From Saccharomyces mikatae IFO 1815 (Eukaryota > Ascomycota > Saccharomycetes > Saccharomycetales > Saccharomycetaceae): a stretch of DNA of 64,000 bases. The DNA is taken from NCBI RefSeq assembly GCF_947241705.1, contig NC_079263.1:186001-250000 (forward strand), given 5' to 3'. Both the position numbers and the translations under genes were made by a program. The notes beneath the pieces are model-generated. The model was not told where the DNA came from and did no database searches. It was given only the letters and a program-made list of their open reading frames with translations. Below, one piece after another: positions 1-9,173 of this stretch; the first letter of the stretch is position 1, and each line of letters begins with the position of its first letter.

Positions 1-555
1 CCACGTAATCTTTTCGCCAATCACAAATTGCCCGTTCACGTTCGTCGTTCCAATTTCAGATTGCCTTCCAACCCTTCTACTCCAGTTATCATGATCGGCC
101 CAGGTACGGGTGTCGCCCCATTCCGTGGGTTTATCAGAGAACGTGTTACGTTCCTGGATTTACAAAAGAAGGGTGGTAACAACATCTCACTAGGTAAGCA
201 TCTTTTGTTTTATGGGTCTCGTAACACCGATGACTTCCTATACCAGGAGGAATGGCCAGAATACGCTAAGAAATTAGATGGTTCGTTTGAAATGGTTGTG
301 GCTCATTCTAGGTTACCAAACACTAAGAAGGTTTATGTTCAAGATAAATTAAAGGATTACGAAGACCAGGTATTTGAAATGATCAACAACGGTGCGTTCA
401 TCTACGTCTGTGGTGATGCAAAGGGTATGGCCAAGGGTGTGTCAACTGCATTGGTTGGCATCTTATCTCGTGGTAAATCTATTTCCACTGACGACGCAAC
501 CGAACTTATCAAGATGCTCAAGACTTCTGGTAGATATCAAGAGGATGTTTGGTAG
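1..555 (+). CDS. NCP1: NADPH-cytochrome P450 reductase, C-terminal part (5' end outside window)
   Basis: The reading frame is open from base 1, so this is the last 184 codons of a protein that is about 691 residues in S. cerevisiae. NCP1 is an ER-anchored FAD/FMN flavoprotein that passes electrons from NADPH to P450s such as Erg11 and to squalene epoxidase in ergosterol synthesis. The visible part is the FAD/NADP(H)-binding module: IGPGTGVAPFRGF (NADP pyrophosphate binding), FYGSRNTDDFLY, the YVCGDAKGMAKGV motif, and a C-terminal aromatic residue in SGRYQEDVW that stacks on FAD in this family. The FMN domain and membrane anchor lie upstream of the window. Identification is firm from sequence and from the DOG2/DOG1 neighbours. 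Confidence 0.97.
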   Translation, partial: PRNLFANHKLPVHVRRSNFRLPSNPSTPVIMIGPGTGVAPFRGFIRERVTFLDLQKKGGNNISLGKHLLFYGSRNTDDFLYQEEWPEYAKKLDGSFEMVVAHSRLPNTKKVYVQDKLKDYEDQVFEMINNGAFIYVCGDAKGMAKGVSTALVGILSRGKSISTDDATELIKMLKTSGRYQEDVW

Positions 556-712
556 TCAGTTCACTAATCCACACCATCTGTATCAAAGAAAAATAAGTTA
601 GATAACCCAAAAAAATCTTATATACTCACATACTTAAAAACCATATGCAGTCCAACTTTTGCTTAGACATATGTTCTATTTGTATACTCTATTTTGTGAT
701 ACTGTTATTTGT

Positions 713-1453
713 TTAGTCCTTCGACAACGGGTTCTCCACTTGAATGACAATACCACTTGCATTGTTCTTGACCACAGAAACCTGTGTCAAATCACAAACC
801 ACATAATCCGCACCAGCGTCGAACAGAACACTTTTGTCATACGAAGATGTTATTCCCACTGTTATAGCACCCATTGCTTTGCCAGCCTTTATGCCCACAG
901 GTGCATCCTCGAAAACAACGTATTTCAGGTCCTTTTTGCCAGCTAATTTCAAATCTTGACACAATAAATCACGAGCTCTTGCATAACCCTCAGGATCTGG
1001 CTTGCCGTTTTTGACATCGAAGCCAGTAATGAAAACTTTAGGCTTCCCTACTGTTTTCAATATTGTCTCGAACCATGAAAATGCCAAGTACGGAGAACCA
1101 GAGGTAACAATGGCCCATTTTCTTTGAGGTAACTTCTTTTTGTTGTCTGTATCCACATCTAACGATAACAGCAAATCCTCTGCACCAGGAATAAGACTCA
1201 CAGTATCCAAATAACTATCAGCCATGTCCTTTTCTAGAGCAAGAACACCTTTATTATCCGTGTTGTCCAATTTTGGGAAAAACTTCCTCATCATTTCTTG
1301 TGATCTTGCACCATGAGAATGCTTGAATAACTCGACAGGATCAACACCATGTTGGTGGCATAGCTTCGTCCAGGCATTTTCTGCCGCAGTTGTTGTGCTA
1401 ACAATGGTTCCATCTAAATCAAACAGACATAGATCTACTGATAATTGTGGCAT
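713..1453 (-). CDS. DOG2: 2-deoxyglucose-6-phosphate phosphatase, DOG2-type
   Basis: 246-residue HAD-superfamily sugar phosphatase. The nucleophile motif DLDGT is at residues 12-16 (D12, D14), there is a SGSP motif in the middle, and the late FEDAPVGIKAGKAMG motif carries the Mg-binding acidic residues. The family dephosphorylates 2-deoxyglucose-6-phosphate and other small sugar phosphates and confers 2-deoxyglucose resistance. It is the NCP1-side member of a tandem pair. The N-terminus (MPQLSVDLC, QEMMRKFF, DMADSY) matches my memory of DOG2 rather than DOG1. The last two thirds are identical in DNA to the neighbouring DOG1, which points to gene conversion. The ATG is preceded by a promoter carrying a CCCCT stress element. 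Confidence 0.95.
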   Translation of the reverse strand: MPQLSVDLCLFDLDGTIVSTTTAAENAWTKLCHQHGVDPVELFKHSHGARSQEMMRKFFPKLDNTDNKGVLALEKDMADSYLDTVSLIPGAEDLLLSLDVDTDNKKKLPQRKWAIVTSGSPYLAFSWFETILKTVGKPKVFITGFDVKNGKPDPEGYARARDLLCQDLKLAGKKDLKYVVFEDAPVGIKAGKAMGAITVGITSSYDKSVLFDAGADYVVCDLTQVSVVKNNASGIVIQVENPLSKD

Positions 1454-1909
1454 TATGGCTCAAAAAATTTTGTGTATATAACAATAACTTATCAATGACG
1501 TGCACTACCACTAAATCGAATAGTAAAATACTTCTGGTCTTTTTTCCATACTTGTTCTTATCAATGCAAAATGTTTCAGCGCATCAAGTTTTTGAAAAAT
1601 CCTCGAGGATTAGACCCCTTTCCCCACAATTAAAGTAAATGACGGAGTGCAGTCAGTCCACGGAACTATTATCTGCGAGAAGTAACAAGGCCACTGCGTC
1701 GCTGTTATCGTCGAACACAGAACTGGTCATAAAGAGTAGGACAAGACTCATCACAAAAGCCTCAAAGGCGATATAGTACATGAAAGCTTTTTTCATTAAT
1801 GAAGATTAGGATATAACCATCTCCAAAAAGAAACAGAAAAAAGAACTTTTACTGTTCACAAATTATGAAGTCATACAAAATCCAACTTTTGCCTATACAT
1901 ACGTTCTAT
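1454..1909. other. DOG2-DOG1 intergenic region
   Basis: 456 bases holding the DOG2 promoter and the 3' flank of DOG1. The 3' flank of DOG1 (about 1875-1945) resembles the 3' flank of DOG2 (about 648-715), so the duplicated unit includes the 3' UTR. A stress-element-like CCCCT lies at 1615-1619. No coding region of its own is supported. Confidence 0.6.
1615..1619 (-). promoter_or_regulatory. Candidate STRE (Msn2/4) upstream of DOG2
   Basis: CCCCT, within a CCCCTTTCC word, lies 162 bases upstream of the DOG2 start. The same word occurs 156 bases upstream of DOG1 although the surrounding promoter sequence has diverged. CCCCT is the core bound by Msn2/Msn4 under stress; use here is inferred from the shared position. 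Confidence 0.5.
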
Positions 1910-2683
1910 CTATGTACTCTGTTTCGTCATATTCTTATTTGTTTGGTCCTTCGACAACGGGTTCTCCACTTGAATGACAATACCACTTGCATTGTTCTTG
2001 ACCACAGAAACCTGTGTCAAATCACAAACCACATAATCCGCACCAGCGTCGAACAGAACACTTTTGTCATACGAAGATGTTATTCCCACTGTTATAGCAC
2101 CCATTGCTTTGCCAGCCTTTATGCCCACAGGTGCATCCTCGAAAACAACGTATTTCAGGTCCTTTTTGCCAGCTAATTTCAAATCTTGACACAATAAATC
2201 ACGAGCTCTTGCATAACCCTCAGGATCTGGCTTGCCGTTTTTGACATCGAAGCCAGTAATGAAAACTTTAGGCTTCCCTACTGTTTTCAATATTGTCTCG
2301 AACCATGAAAATGCCAAGTACGGAGAACCAGAGGTAACAATGGCCCATTTTCTTTGAGGTAACTTCTTTTTGTTGTCTGTATCCACATCTAACGATAACA
2401 GCAAATCCTCTGCACCAGGAATAAGACTCACAGTATCCAAATAACTATGAGCAATATCCTTTTCTAGAGCAAGAACACCTTTATTATCTGTATCATCCAA
2501 TTTTGGGAAGAACCTTTTCAACACCTCTTGCGTTCTTGCGCCATGAGAATGTTTGAATAACTCAGATGGATCAACTCCATATTCGCGACACAATTTAGTC
2601 CAGGCTTTCTCTGCAGCCACCGTTGTACTCACTATAGTACCATCTAGGTCGAAAAGGCATAGATCCGCTGAAAATTGTGACAT
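1910..2683 (-). CDS. DOG1: 2-deoxyglucose-6-phosphate phosphatase, DOG1-type, with C-terminal extension
   Basis: 257-residue HAD-family phosphatase, paralogue of the adjacent gene, with the same DLDGT nucleophile loop (residues 12-16) and the same late acidic motif. N-terminal residues (MSQFSADLC, QEVLKRFF, DIAHSY) match DOG1 of S. cerevisiae. After the conserved end ENPLSKD the frame continues for 11 more residues (QTNKNMTKQST): the codon after KD is CAA here where the neighbour has a TAA stop. The S. cerevisiae protein is 246 residues, so the extension looks like a simple stop loss in this lineage. Function is probably intact, because all HAD motifs are present and the extension is short and polar. 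Confidence 0.95.
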   Translation of the reverse strand: MSQFSADLCLFDLDGTIVSTTVAAEKAWTKLCREYGVDPSELFKHSHGARTQEVLKRFFPKLDDTDNKGVLALEKDIAHSYLDTVSLIPGAEDLLLSLDVDTDNKKKLPQRKWAIVTSGSPYLAFSWFETILKTVGKPKVFITGFDVKNGKPDPEGYARARDLLCQDLKLAGKKDLKYVVFEDAPVGIKAGKAMGAITVGITSSYDKSVLFDAGADYVVCDLTQVSVVKNNASGIVIQVENPLSKDQTNKNMTKQST

Positions 2684-3444
2684 TATAGTTTGAACGTCTT
2701 ACCGCGTAACAATATTACTGACTATGCTTATTAAAACATTATTTCCCACAAACTCATACTAATTGTTGATTCTATACATGCTATTTATATCGCTAGGTAG
2801 TAGCAGGGCACCAGAGTTCATAATATCGAAGATTTAAGCCCCTTTCCACGACTGAATAATAGGCGTCTTATAATAACGGAAATACTCTCGGAAAAGTAGG
2901 TATACTCTGACGTGTCTTTGTCACGGCACATAACGGACACTGGTAGTTACAAGAAGCCAAGACTATTATAAGAATGCAAGGGGACGTAATAGATGAAAGT
3001 GTGCTTAGTTTACCACAACGCGTGTTTGTTGACAAGCAATATAACGATGAACAAAGCGGGAGAGATTAAGCTTGAGATCAAAGACAGGCAGCTCTTCTGG
3101 CAAGCAGTTAGATTGATGGACGTATCATAATTCAGGTATGTGATAATTCCACTAACTTAACTGTGGATTGGCATTCGAGGGAACCTCAGGACCCTTGGGT
3201 TGTTAGTTGAAGAATTTCGTCATCAAATTTTTGTTCCCTTTCGGGCGTCGTTAAAAAAGAGAAAGTTCTAAAATGTATCATAAACGACAGCGATTTTGAG
3301 AAACTGCATTGAATGTAAATTGCTCGGAAGTGGTTTATATATTACTATAGATTGGCTCAAACGTCTTGAATGCTCGAAAGTTGAAGTGCACGAGAATTTT
3401 GGCTAGCAAGAAATAGTTAGACAAGGGATAAAAGTAGTTGCGCA
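2684..3444. other. Divergent intergenic region DOG1 / YHR045W
   Basis: 761 bases between two divergent starts. It contains the DOG1 stress-element word and an ACGCGT word near 3017. Two short overlapping plus-strand ORFs (2974-3069, 31 codons; 3047-3130, 27 codons) are noted as an observation only. No RNA gene or longer coding region is visible. Confidence 0.5.
2839..2843 (-). promoter_or_regulatory. Candidate STRE (Msn2/4) upstream of DOG1
   Basis: CCCCT within CCCCTTTCC, 156 bases upstream of the DOG1 start, parallel to the copy upstream of DOG2. Conservation between diverged paralogous promoters is the support. Confidence 0.5.
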
Positions 3445-5127
3445 ATGAATTGGTCGTTTATACTACAACTGCTAATAACATTATTGGTAATTCTGCTGAG
3501 CGCCAATTGGTTGCTCAGTTCTTTTCTATTAGATTTTAAGAGAGACCTTACGGCAGTTGCCCTATCACAACAATCCAGCATATCCAGTGTTCGTAAAGAA
3601 AATGAAACAGCATATTATAGAAGCATCTTAGTACCCACTGGGTTCCCACTGACAACAGGATTGGGGCTTTCTTTGAAGTATAAAATAAGAAATGGTAATT
3701 TTGGTGATGTTTGGAATGCCATAATGGAGGTTTCCAAGGGAAAAAATACCATTAAGTTTACTGGGGACGAGAAAAGTCTTTCGTTAGGTGAACTTAATGG
3801 TATGGCCAAGCGCATATTTGGGAAACTATCTACTGAGAATTTCAAAAACATCGGTATATCTAATTCCATTGCAACGTTAGAAGGCTTCACGCTCACATTG
3901 GCTTCCTTAATGGTCTCTCTAAAGACTGGTTCTATACCTCATTTTTTGCCAGCGGTTCCTAGACAGCGGGTAAATGATCTTGACGTTCTGATCATCGATT
4001 CATGGAGATCTTTTAAGATGCTAAACGGCAGCGAGGATTGGTACAGGCTAATAATTGTTTGCGATGATCCCACAAGATCACCAGAACTCGATGCAAACAG
4101 TAAAGTTACTACTTGGAAAGAACTTGTAGAAGGGTTTACTAACGATACGGAGTACCAATATACACCACCAGATGACAACTCTGACGATAAGAAGCCTTTT
4201 GCATACGTAACTTCCCCATGGAATGGAACGAATAGTTTTAACCAAATCTGCCTGGTGAGTAATATAGCTGAATTCATTAAGGGCTTCCCCTTGGGCAATG
4301 AATTGAATAAAAATGAACACTTGACCATTTCATCAAAACTTGCAACGTCCAGTACTAGTCTACAAATTTGGGGAAAACTTTTTGCAGTTTTACTGCATGG
4401 CGGTTGTGCATCGTTTATCAACCCAGCAAATTTGGACTGCAAGTCCTTGCAAGAAACTACACTTTTATTTATTGAAACAAGAGATGTTGCCAAATTACTA
4501 AATTCTAGTTCGAAAAGTGGATTGCTAAATAGAATTTGCTTATCCTGGGCCACAAATTTACTGAGCGAGGGTATTTTTACAAAAATTGCCAAAATGGAGC
4601 CACATTCTCTTGACAGATTAAGATGTGTTTATTTAACGGATAGTATAAAGGATGCTGAAGTTATCTCAACGTTTCCTGAAAAAATTCCTATTCTAGAAAA
4701 AAAGAATCAAAGAACCACTCCTAGTACCAAACAGTTGAACAAGATAAGAGCGCAGTTAGCATCCCGTGTGGTCCTTGAATTATATTGTCCATATGCTATT
4801 ATGGGTCCTGTAGCACATACCAACTTTTACGATTATAGAGTTTTTGAGAAATCAGTAGATGACAGCGTTGTTTGTTATGGTACATTAAGCACTAACTTAG
4901 AGGGAAAAATGGTGGAGACAGAAACTAACCCTCGTTTAAACATAGAAAAGAGGCAAGGTATGTTGTGTATTCGTGGCTTTAGCATAGGTAAACCAGTAGA
5001 GTTAGATCGTCTGGAGAAAGCTTTGCATTTAGCTGAAAGGTTTGGAGGGGGTGAAGGCTGGATGCCTTTAGTTGGCGTATTTGGTCTGTGGGGCCAGGAC
5101 GGTTGCCTATACATCTATAACCAATAA
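3445..5127 (+). CDS. Uncharacterised ER-type protein, orthologue of YHR045W; degenerate acyl-adenylate-ligase fold suspected
   Basis: 560 residues. The N-terminus (residues about 6-28) is a single hydrophobic segment typical of an ER signal anchor. The rest is soluble and has no family assigned with certainty. I see segments reminiscent of long-chain acyl-CoA synthetases and other ANL ligases: an early SLGELNGMAKRIFGKL stretch, MLCIRGFSIGKP, and a final GEGWMPLVGVFGLWGQDG then CLYIYNQ, which resembles the late GDGW..TGD..DGFLYI motif. The Ser/Thr/Gly-rich ATP-binding loop is not recognisable, and the protein ends where the C-terminal lid domain of that family would begin. If related, it is probably a non-catalytic or strongly altered member. 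Position and length identify it as the YHR045W orthologue; function is unknown. Confidence 0.9.
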   Translation: MNWSFILQLLITLLVILLSANWLLSSFLLDFKRDLTAVALSQQSSISSVRKENETAYYRSILVPTGFPLTTGLGLSLKYKIRNGNFGDVWNAIMEVSKGKNTIKFTGDEKSLSLGELNGMAKRIFGKLSTENFKNIGISNSIATLEGFTLTLASLMVSLKTGSIPHFLPAVPRQRVNDLDVLIIDSWRSFKMLNGSEDWYRLIIVCDDPTRSPELDANSKVTTWKELVEGFTNDTEYQYTPPDDNSDDKKPFAYVTSPWNGTNSFNQICLVSNIAEFIKGFPLGNELNKNEHLTISSKLATSSTSLQIWGKLFAVLLHGGCASFINPANLDCKSLQETTLLFIETRDVAKLLNSSSKSGLLNRICLSWATNLLSEGIFTKIAKMEPHSLDRLRCVYLTDSIKDAEVISTFPEKIPILEKKNQRTTPSTKQLNKIRAQLASRVVLELYCPYAIMGPVAHTNFYDYRVFEKSVDDSVVCYGTLSTNLEGKMVETETNPRLNIEKRQGMLCIRGFSIGKPVELDRLEKALHLAERFGGGEGWMPLVGVFGLWGQDGCLYIYNQ

Positions 5128-5279
5128 GCGTTACTTATTGCTTTATTGCTTTATTATTATTTATTATTATTTTTATTATCAATATTTCTATATCTCCATG
5201 GTTAGTCAAAATGTTCCAATCAGCTGTCATTTTTCTCTTGGTCATTCCTGATTTACTATAAGGCATTGAGTCTCGATAA

Positions 5280-6167
5280 TCAGTCATATTTTAACTGGCC
5301 ATCAACACAATTCCAAAAGTCCGTGATATATTTTGTTTGTTCGTCACTTTCATTGTTTATTGTTCCTCTCACAGCTAAATATGTCCTATTATCGACTCCG
5401 ATATTCCACTCATCTCTATTGGCACCCACTATACGACCGCCTACCTCTTTTAAAATACACCACCCCGCGCAAACATCCCATGAATAACAGCCTCCATCCC
5501 AATAACTATCTAGGTATCCCATAGCTATATAGGCCATGGTCATTGCAGATGATCCTAAATTTCTGAATCCGTGAACAAAACCGTAATCACAGGATAATAA
5601 TTTCTCATAAGTAGCCATTTTTGTCTTAAAATTCTTTCCCTCTCTAGCTGAACCTGGTTGTAATGCCACCACGGATTTATTTAATATTAGAGAACCCATA
5701 GACTCTAGTTTTGATTTATAGTCGTAGTCTTTATTATTGACCCTCATACCGTTTCCTTTAGATGCTGATACAAGAAGGTTAATGTGAGGATTGTAAATAA
5801 CACCTACTACGGGTTCTTTGTTTACCGTTAGTCCTAAAGAAGTACAGCTAAATGGAAAGTCATGAATAAAGTTTGTGGTCCCATCAATTGGATCAATAAT
5901 GAAAGTAGGATCATCGGTAATCATAGTCTCCCCTTTCACGTAACTCTCTTCCCCAATGAATTTGAAATTTGGATATTGAGCTCTTACCGACTCCCAAATC
6001 AACTTTTCAACTTGCTTGTCGATAGCTGTCACGATATCAACCCTTCTGGAACCAGTTTTTAAATCATAATCCTTTTGGGTGCCTGATTTGGATTTGATTA
6101 TTGGACCTACTTTTTCAGTAGCTAGCTTACACAGGAATTTCTCAATAGAAGATAAATCAATAGTCAT
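5280..6167 (-). CDS. INM1: Inositol monophosphatase
   Basis: 295 residues from the ATG at 6165-6167; the frame is open ten codons further upstream but without an ATG, and the MTIDLSS start matches the S. cerevisiae protein. It hydrolyses myo-inositol-1-phosphate to inositol, a lithium-sensitive, Mg-dependent step in inositol supply. Metal-site motifs are visible: GEES (residues 72-75), DPIDGTTNF at 92-100, and YSWDVCAGWCIL near the C-terminus, which contributes the third aspartate. The gene is tail-to-tail with YHR045W. Confidence 0.96.
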   Translation of the reverse strand: MTIDLSSIEKFLCKLATEKVGPIIKSKSGTQKDYDLKTGSRRVDIVTAIDKQVEKLIWESVRAQYPNFKFIGEESYVKGETMITDDPTFIIDPIDGTTNFIHDFPFSCTSLGLTVNKEPVVGVIYNPHINLLVSASKGNGMRVNNKDYDYKSKLESMGSLILNKSVVALQPGSAREGKNFKTKMATYEKLLSCDYGFVHGFRNLGSSAMTMAYIAMGYLDSYWDGGCYSWDVCAGWCILKEVGGRIVGANRDEWNIGVDNRTYLAVRGTINNESDEQTKYITDFWNCVDGQLKYD

Positions 6168-6602
6168 AATATGTTTGGATTTAGTTGTACTGACCAATAA
6201 CTTTCTTGTTCTAACAAGAAATGATGAGAAAACCCATGCTATATAAGAAAGAATTAAAGAAGAAGTAAGAGATAAAAATCATATATTAGTACCATTTTTA
6301 GAAGTACAAGGTGTGCAACGATGAAATCACTCGATGCATCATCCCAGAAATTTTTTTTTTCTTACATCATCAGGTGGAAAATCTCGCAATGACGCACGCA
6401 TGTTGATACTCTTCCAACTTTTCCGGTGAACAAAGGAAAGACCTTCTGTACATGAGAACATGTATTGTTGATACAGCCATCTCCTAATCCATTGTCCATT
6501 GTCTACGAAATATTCTAGATTGACAGGTTGTGAATTTTCTTATCTGTTACATGTGCTTTCACTTATTTAACATACATATTAATGTCATGAGCTGCTTTTA
6601 AG
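6168..6602. other. INM1 promoter and AAP1 3' flank
   Basis: 435 bases between two minus-strand genes. Apart from a T tract near 6351-6360 I see no RNA gene, ORF or repeat. Confidence 0.5.
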
Positions 6603-9173
6603 CTATTGATCGTATTCATGTTCATGCAAATAAGCAGCAACAACATCACGATCTCTGTTCACCCATTGTGCCCTGGCTCTGATAGTGTCTAGTGCCTGAG
6701 CTAAGGTTTGATCATAACCTTTAGTGACCTTTTTACTATAGAATGCATTAATTTTTTCAAGGTCTTCAAAGGATGTGAAGTTAGCTAAACCTAATGTCAA
6801 CACGCCTCCTAACACAGGTGAACCTGGTTGTAGTCTCTTGGAAATTTCATCCCAATGTTCTTGCATCCATGTCCACAATCTTTCAATACCCTTCTTGTGA
6901 GTTCTGATACCTTGCATTGGGATGTAGAAATCTTGGTTCAAAACTGTCCCATCCAACAGATAAGACAAAGTTCTTTCTAAAAGACTACTATCTTCAAACC
7001 TACCCAAAGCTCTCAAGGCAACAATTTTCTCATCTGAGGAGACAGGATTTTGGTATATATGGAAAATCTTTTCGTAACTATCTTGTTCACCAATCTTGGC
7101 AACAGTACTGAAAACAGTTGGCTTGAACAGTGCAGGAATGGCACTTTCGTCCCCATTGGTGTATTCATCAAACATTTTCACAGCAATGGATTGCATCTTT
7201 TTATTACCTGAAGTACATGCGGCATTGAAAAGAGTGACCTTTAATCGTTGTGTGGCAAAGGTGTCAGTTTCGTTGATATTCCATCCCAATTCAGAAAGTT
7301 TGCTAGATACTAATTTCAAAGTAAATTTATTAAGAGAATCTAAAACATTTTTAGGTTCGAAAACCCAAGTAGATTTCAGAGCGGATAAACTGTTGGTAAT
7401 TTGTTCCCAAACAACAAATGAGTCCTCAGTTTTCCAATTGGAAATCAAGTTCAAAAAGTTTGTAGTGGACGTATAGCCAGATGCAGAAAGAGATTTTGCA
7501 TCGGCAACTAAGCCAACACGATCTTCAACGGATAATAAATTCGCCTGCTTAGACAGCTTGGCCCATCTTTCGTCCGAATAAGAAGTAATAAAAATACCAG
7601 ATTGATCACCATTTATCTTGAAGAAGTCTTGGTCTTTTACTTCAAAAGTAGCAGATCTTTTGTTTAATACTAAAGAGTTATCGATGCCTGTATGATCTTT
7701 AAGAGCCAATAAAATAGGGTATATGGTGGTGTCCTCTTCCTTTTCAACATCTCCAGTACTCAAATAACGATGCTGAGATAATATAATTTCATTTTTCTGC
7801 TCCCTAACAGATAGTACTGGAAAACCGACACTTTTAGTCCAAACGTTCATCACCGAACGCACATCCTTACCAGAAGCGTCTGTTAAGGCGTCCCATAAAT
7901 CTTCGGTTTTCGCATTACCGTATTTGAACTTATTCAAATATTGGGACACACCTTTAATGAAAGTCTCTTCACCTAACCATTTTGAGATCATCCTCAATAA
8001 AGAAGATCCTTTAGAATACGAAATTGCATCAAATATCTGATTAATTTCGTCTGCATTCTTAACGGGAACTTCAATTGGGTGAGAAGATCTTAGTGAATCT
8101 AAAGTTAAAGCACGCTGTAAGTTGTCAGTAACGTATTGTTCCCAAACTTTCCATTCTGGTTGAAACTCATTACAGGAGTACCATGACATCCAAGTGGCAA
8201 ATCCTTCATTCAACCATAAACCTTCCCACCAGTCCATGGTAACTAAGTTGCCAAACCATTGGTGAGCTAGCTCATGTTGAATGACCTCGGCAACTCTCTG
8301 AATGCGGTCTAAACTCGAATTTTGCATGTCTAATAACAAGTCGATAACTCTATAAGTAACCAACCCCCAGTTTTCCATGGCACCCGCGGAAAACTCGTGA
8401 ACCGCCACCATATCCATCTTTGGCAACGGGTATTCTATTCCAAAAGTATTCTCAAAAAAACTTAAAGTCTTAGCAGCCAAATCGGTAGCAAATTGTCCAA
8501 GTTTTTCATCGCCTGGAGTGGAATAAACTCTCACTGGAATACGGAAACCATTGTTTTCCACGTATTTCAAGTCGGCTACGATAAATGCTACTAAATATGT
8601 AGACATTTTTGGAGTAGTATTAAAAGTTGTAAATTTTCTCCCTTCTTTAACTATTTCAGTTTTGACATCCATGTTAGACAAATGAGTTAGAAACGGTTCA
8701 GAGATTAAAGTGATGTCAAAAGTAGCTTTCAAGTTCGGTTCATCAAAACAAGGGAAGGCCCTTCTAGCATCAGTAGCCTCCATTTGAGTGGTGGCCATGT
8801 ACTTGGTCTCACCTGTAGCTTTATCCGTATATTTTGCTCTATAGAATCCAGCCATTTGGTCATTTAAAATGCCAGTAAACTTAATTTCTAACTTTGCAGT
8901 AGGTCCTAGATTCTCAAAAGTTCCATTAGGAAAGAAAAACGTGGCCGTTTGTTGATTTTCGTTTCTTCTAACTTCAATGGCACGGACTCCTTCAACATAG
9001 ACAGAATGCAGGTCTATTTCCAGGCAATTCAATTGGACTGAATTAATGGAATGATCGTTGATTTGCAAATCAACCTTGAGGGACCCTTCAAACCTAAAGG
9101 TTTCGAAGTCAGGTTCTAATGCAATGTCATAATGTAAGGGGATAACATTATTTGGCAGCACTTCACGACTCAT
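6603..9173 (-). CDS. AAP1: Arginine/alanine aminopeptidase, M1 zinc family
   Basis: 856 residues from the ATG at 9171-9173 (MSREVLPN); an in-frame extension upstream lacks an ATG, and this start gives the S. cerevisiae length. M1-family zinc aminopeptidase: substrate-anchoring GAMEN at residues 264-268, zinc motif HELAH at 300-304 and the third zinc ligand in LNEG (E323). The C-terminal half is the helical ERAP1-like domain. It removes N-terminal residues from peptides and has been linked to glycogen accumulation in yeast; it is the paralogue of APE2. The promoter is divergent with YHK8. Confidence 0.97.
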   Translation of the reverse strand: MSREVLPNNVIPLHYDIALEPDFETFRFEGSLKVDLQINDHSINSVQLNCLEIDLHSVYVEGVRAIEVRRNENQQTATFFFPNGTFENLGPTAKLEIKFTGILNDQMAGFYRAKYTDKATGETKYMATTQMEATDARRAFPCFDEPNLKATFDITLISEPFLTHLSNMDVKTEIVKEGRKFTTFNTTPKMSTYLVAFIVADLKYVENNGFRIPVRVYSTPGDEKLGQFATDLAAKTLSFFENTFGIEYPLPKMDMVAVHEFSAGAMENWGLVTYRVIDLLLDMQNSSLDRIQRVAEVIQHELAHQWFGNLVTMDWWEGLWLNEGFATWMSWYSCNEFQPEWKVWEQYVTDNLQRALTLDSLRSSHPIEVPVKNADEINQIFDAISYSKGSSLLRMISKWLGEETFIKGVSQYLNKFKYGNAKTEDLWDALTDASGKDVRSVMNVWTKSVGFPVLSVREQKNEIILSQHRYLSTGDVEKEEDTTIYPILLALKDHTGIDNSLVLNKRSATFEVKDQDFFKINGDQSGIFITSYSDERWAKLSKQANLLSVEDRVGLVADAKSLSASGYTSTTNFLNLISNWKTEDSFVVWEQITNSLSALKSTWVFEPKNVLDSLNKFTLKLVSSKLSELGWNINETDTFATQRLKVTLFNAACTSGNKKMQSIAVKMFDEYTNGDESAIPALFKPTVFSTVAKIGEQDSYEKIFHIYQNPVSSDEKIVALRALGRFEDSSLLERTLSYLLDGTVLNQDFYIPMQGIRTHKKGIERLWTWMQEHWDEISKRLQPGSPVLGGVLTLGLANFTSFEDLEKINAFYSKKVTKGYDQTLAQALDTIRARAQWVNRDRDVVAAYLHEHEYDQ

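Noticed and set aside
659-946. 95-codon plus-strand frame, also repeated at 1865-2176
   Set aside because: Antisense to DOG2 and DOG1; the repeat arises from the identical tract.
3136-3160. GTATGT followed by ACTAAC, looking like an intron start
   Set aside because: The two signals are only about 15 bases apart and the branch sequence lacks the leading T, too close for a yeast intron.
3939-4592. 217-codon minus-strand frame
   Set aside because: Fully antisense to YHR045W and without domain features.
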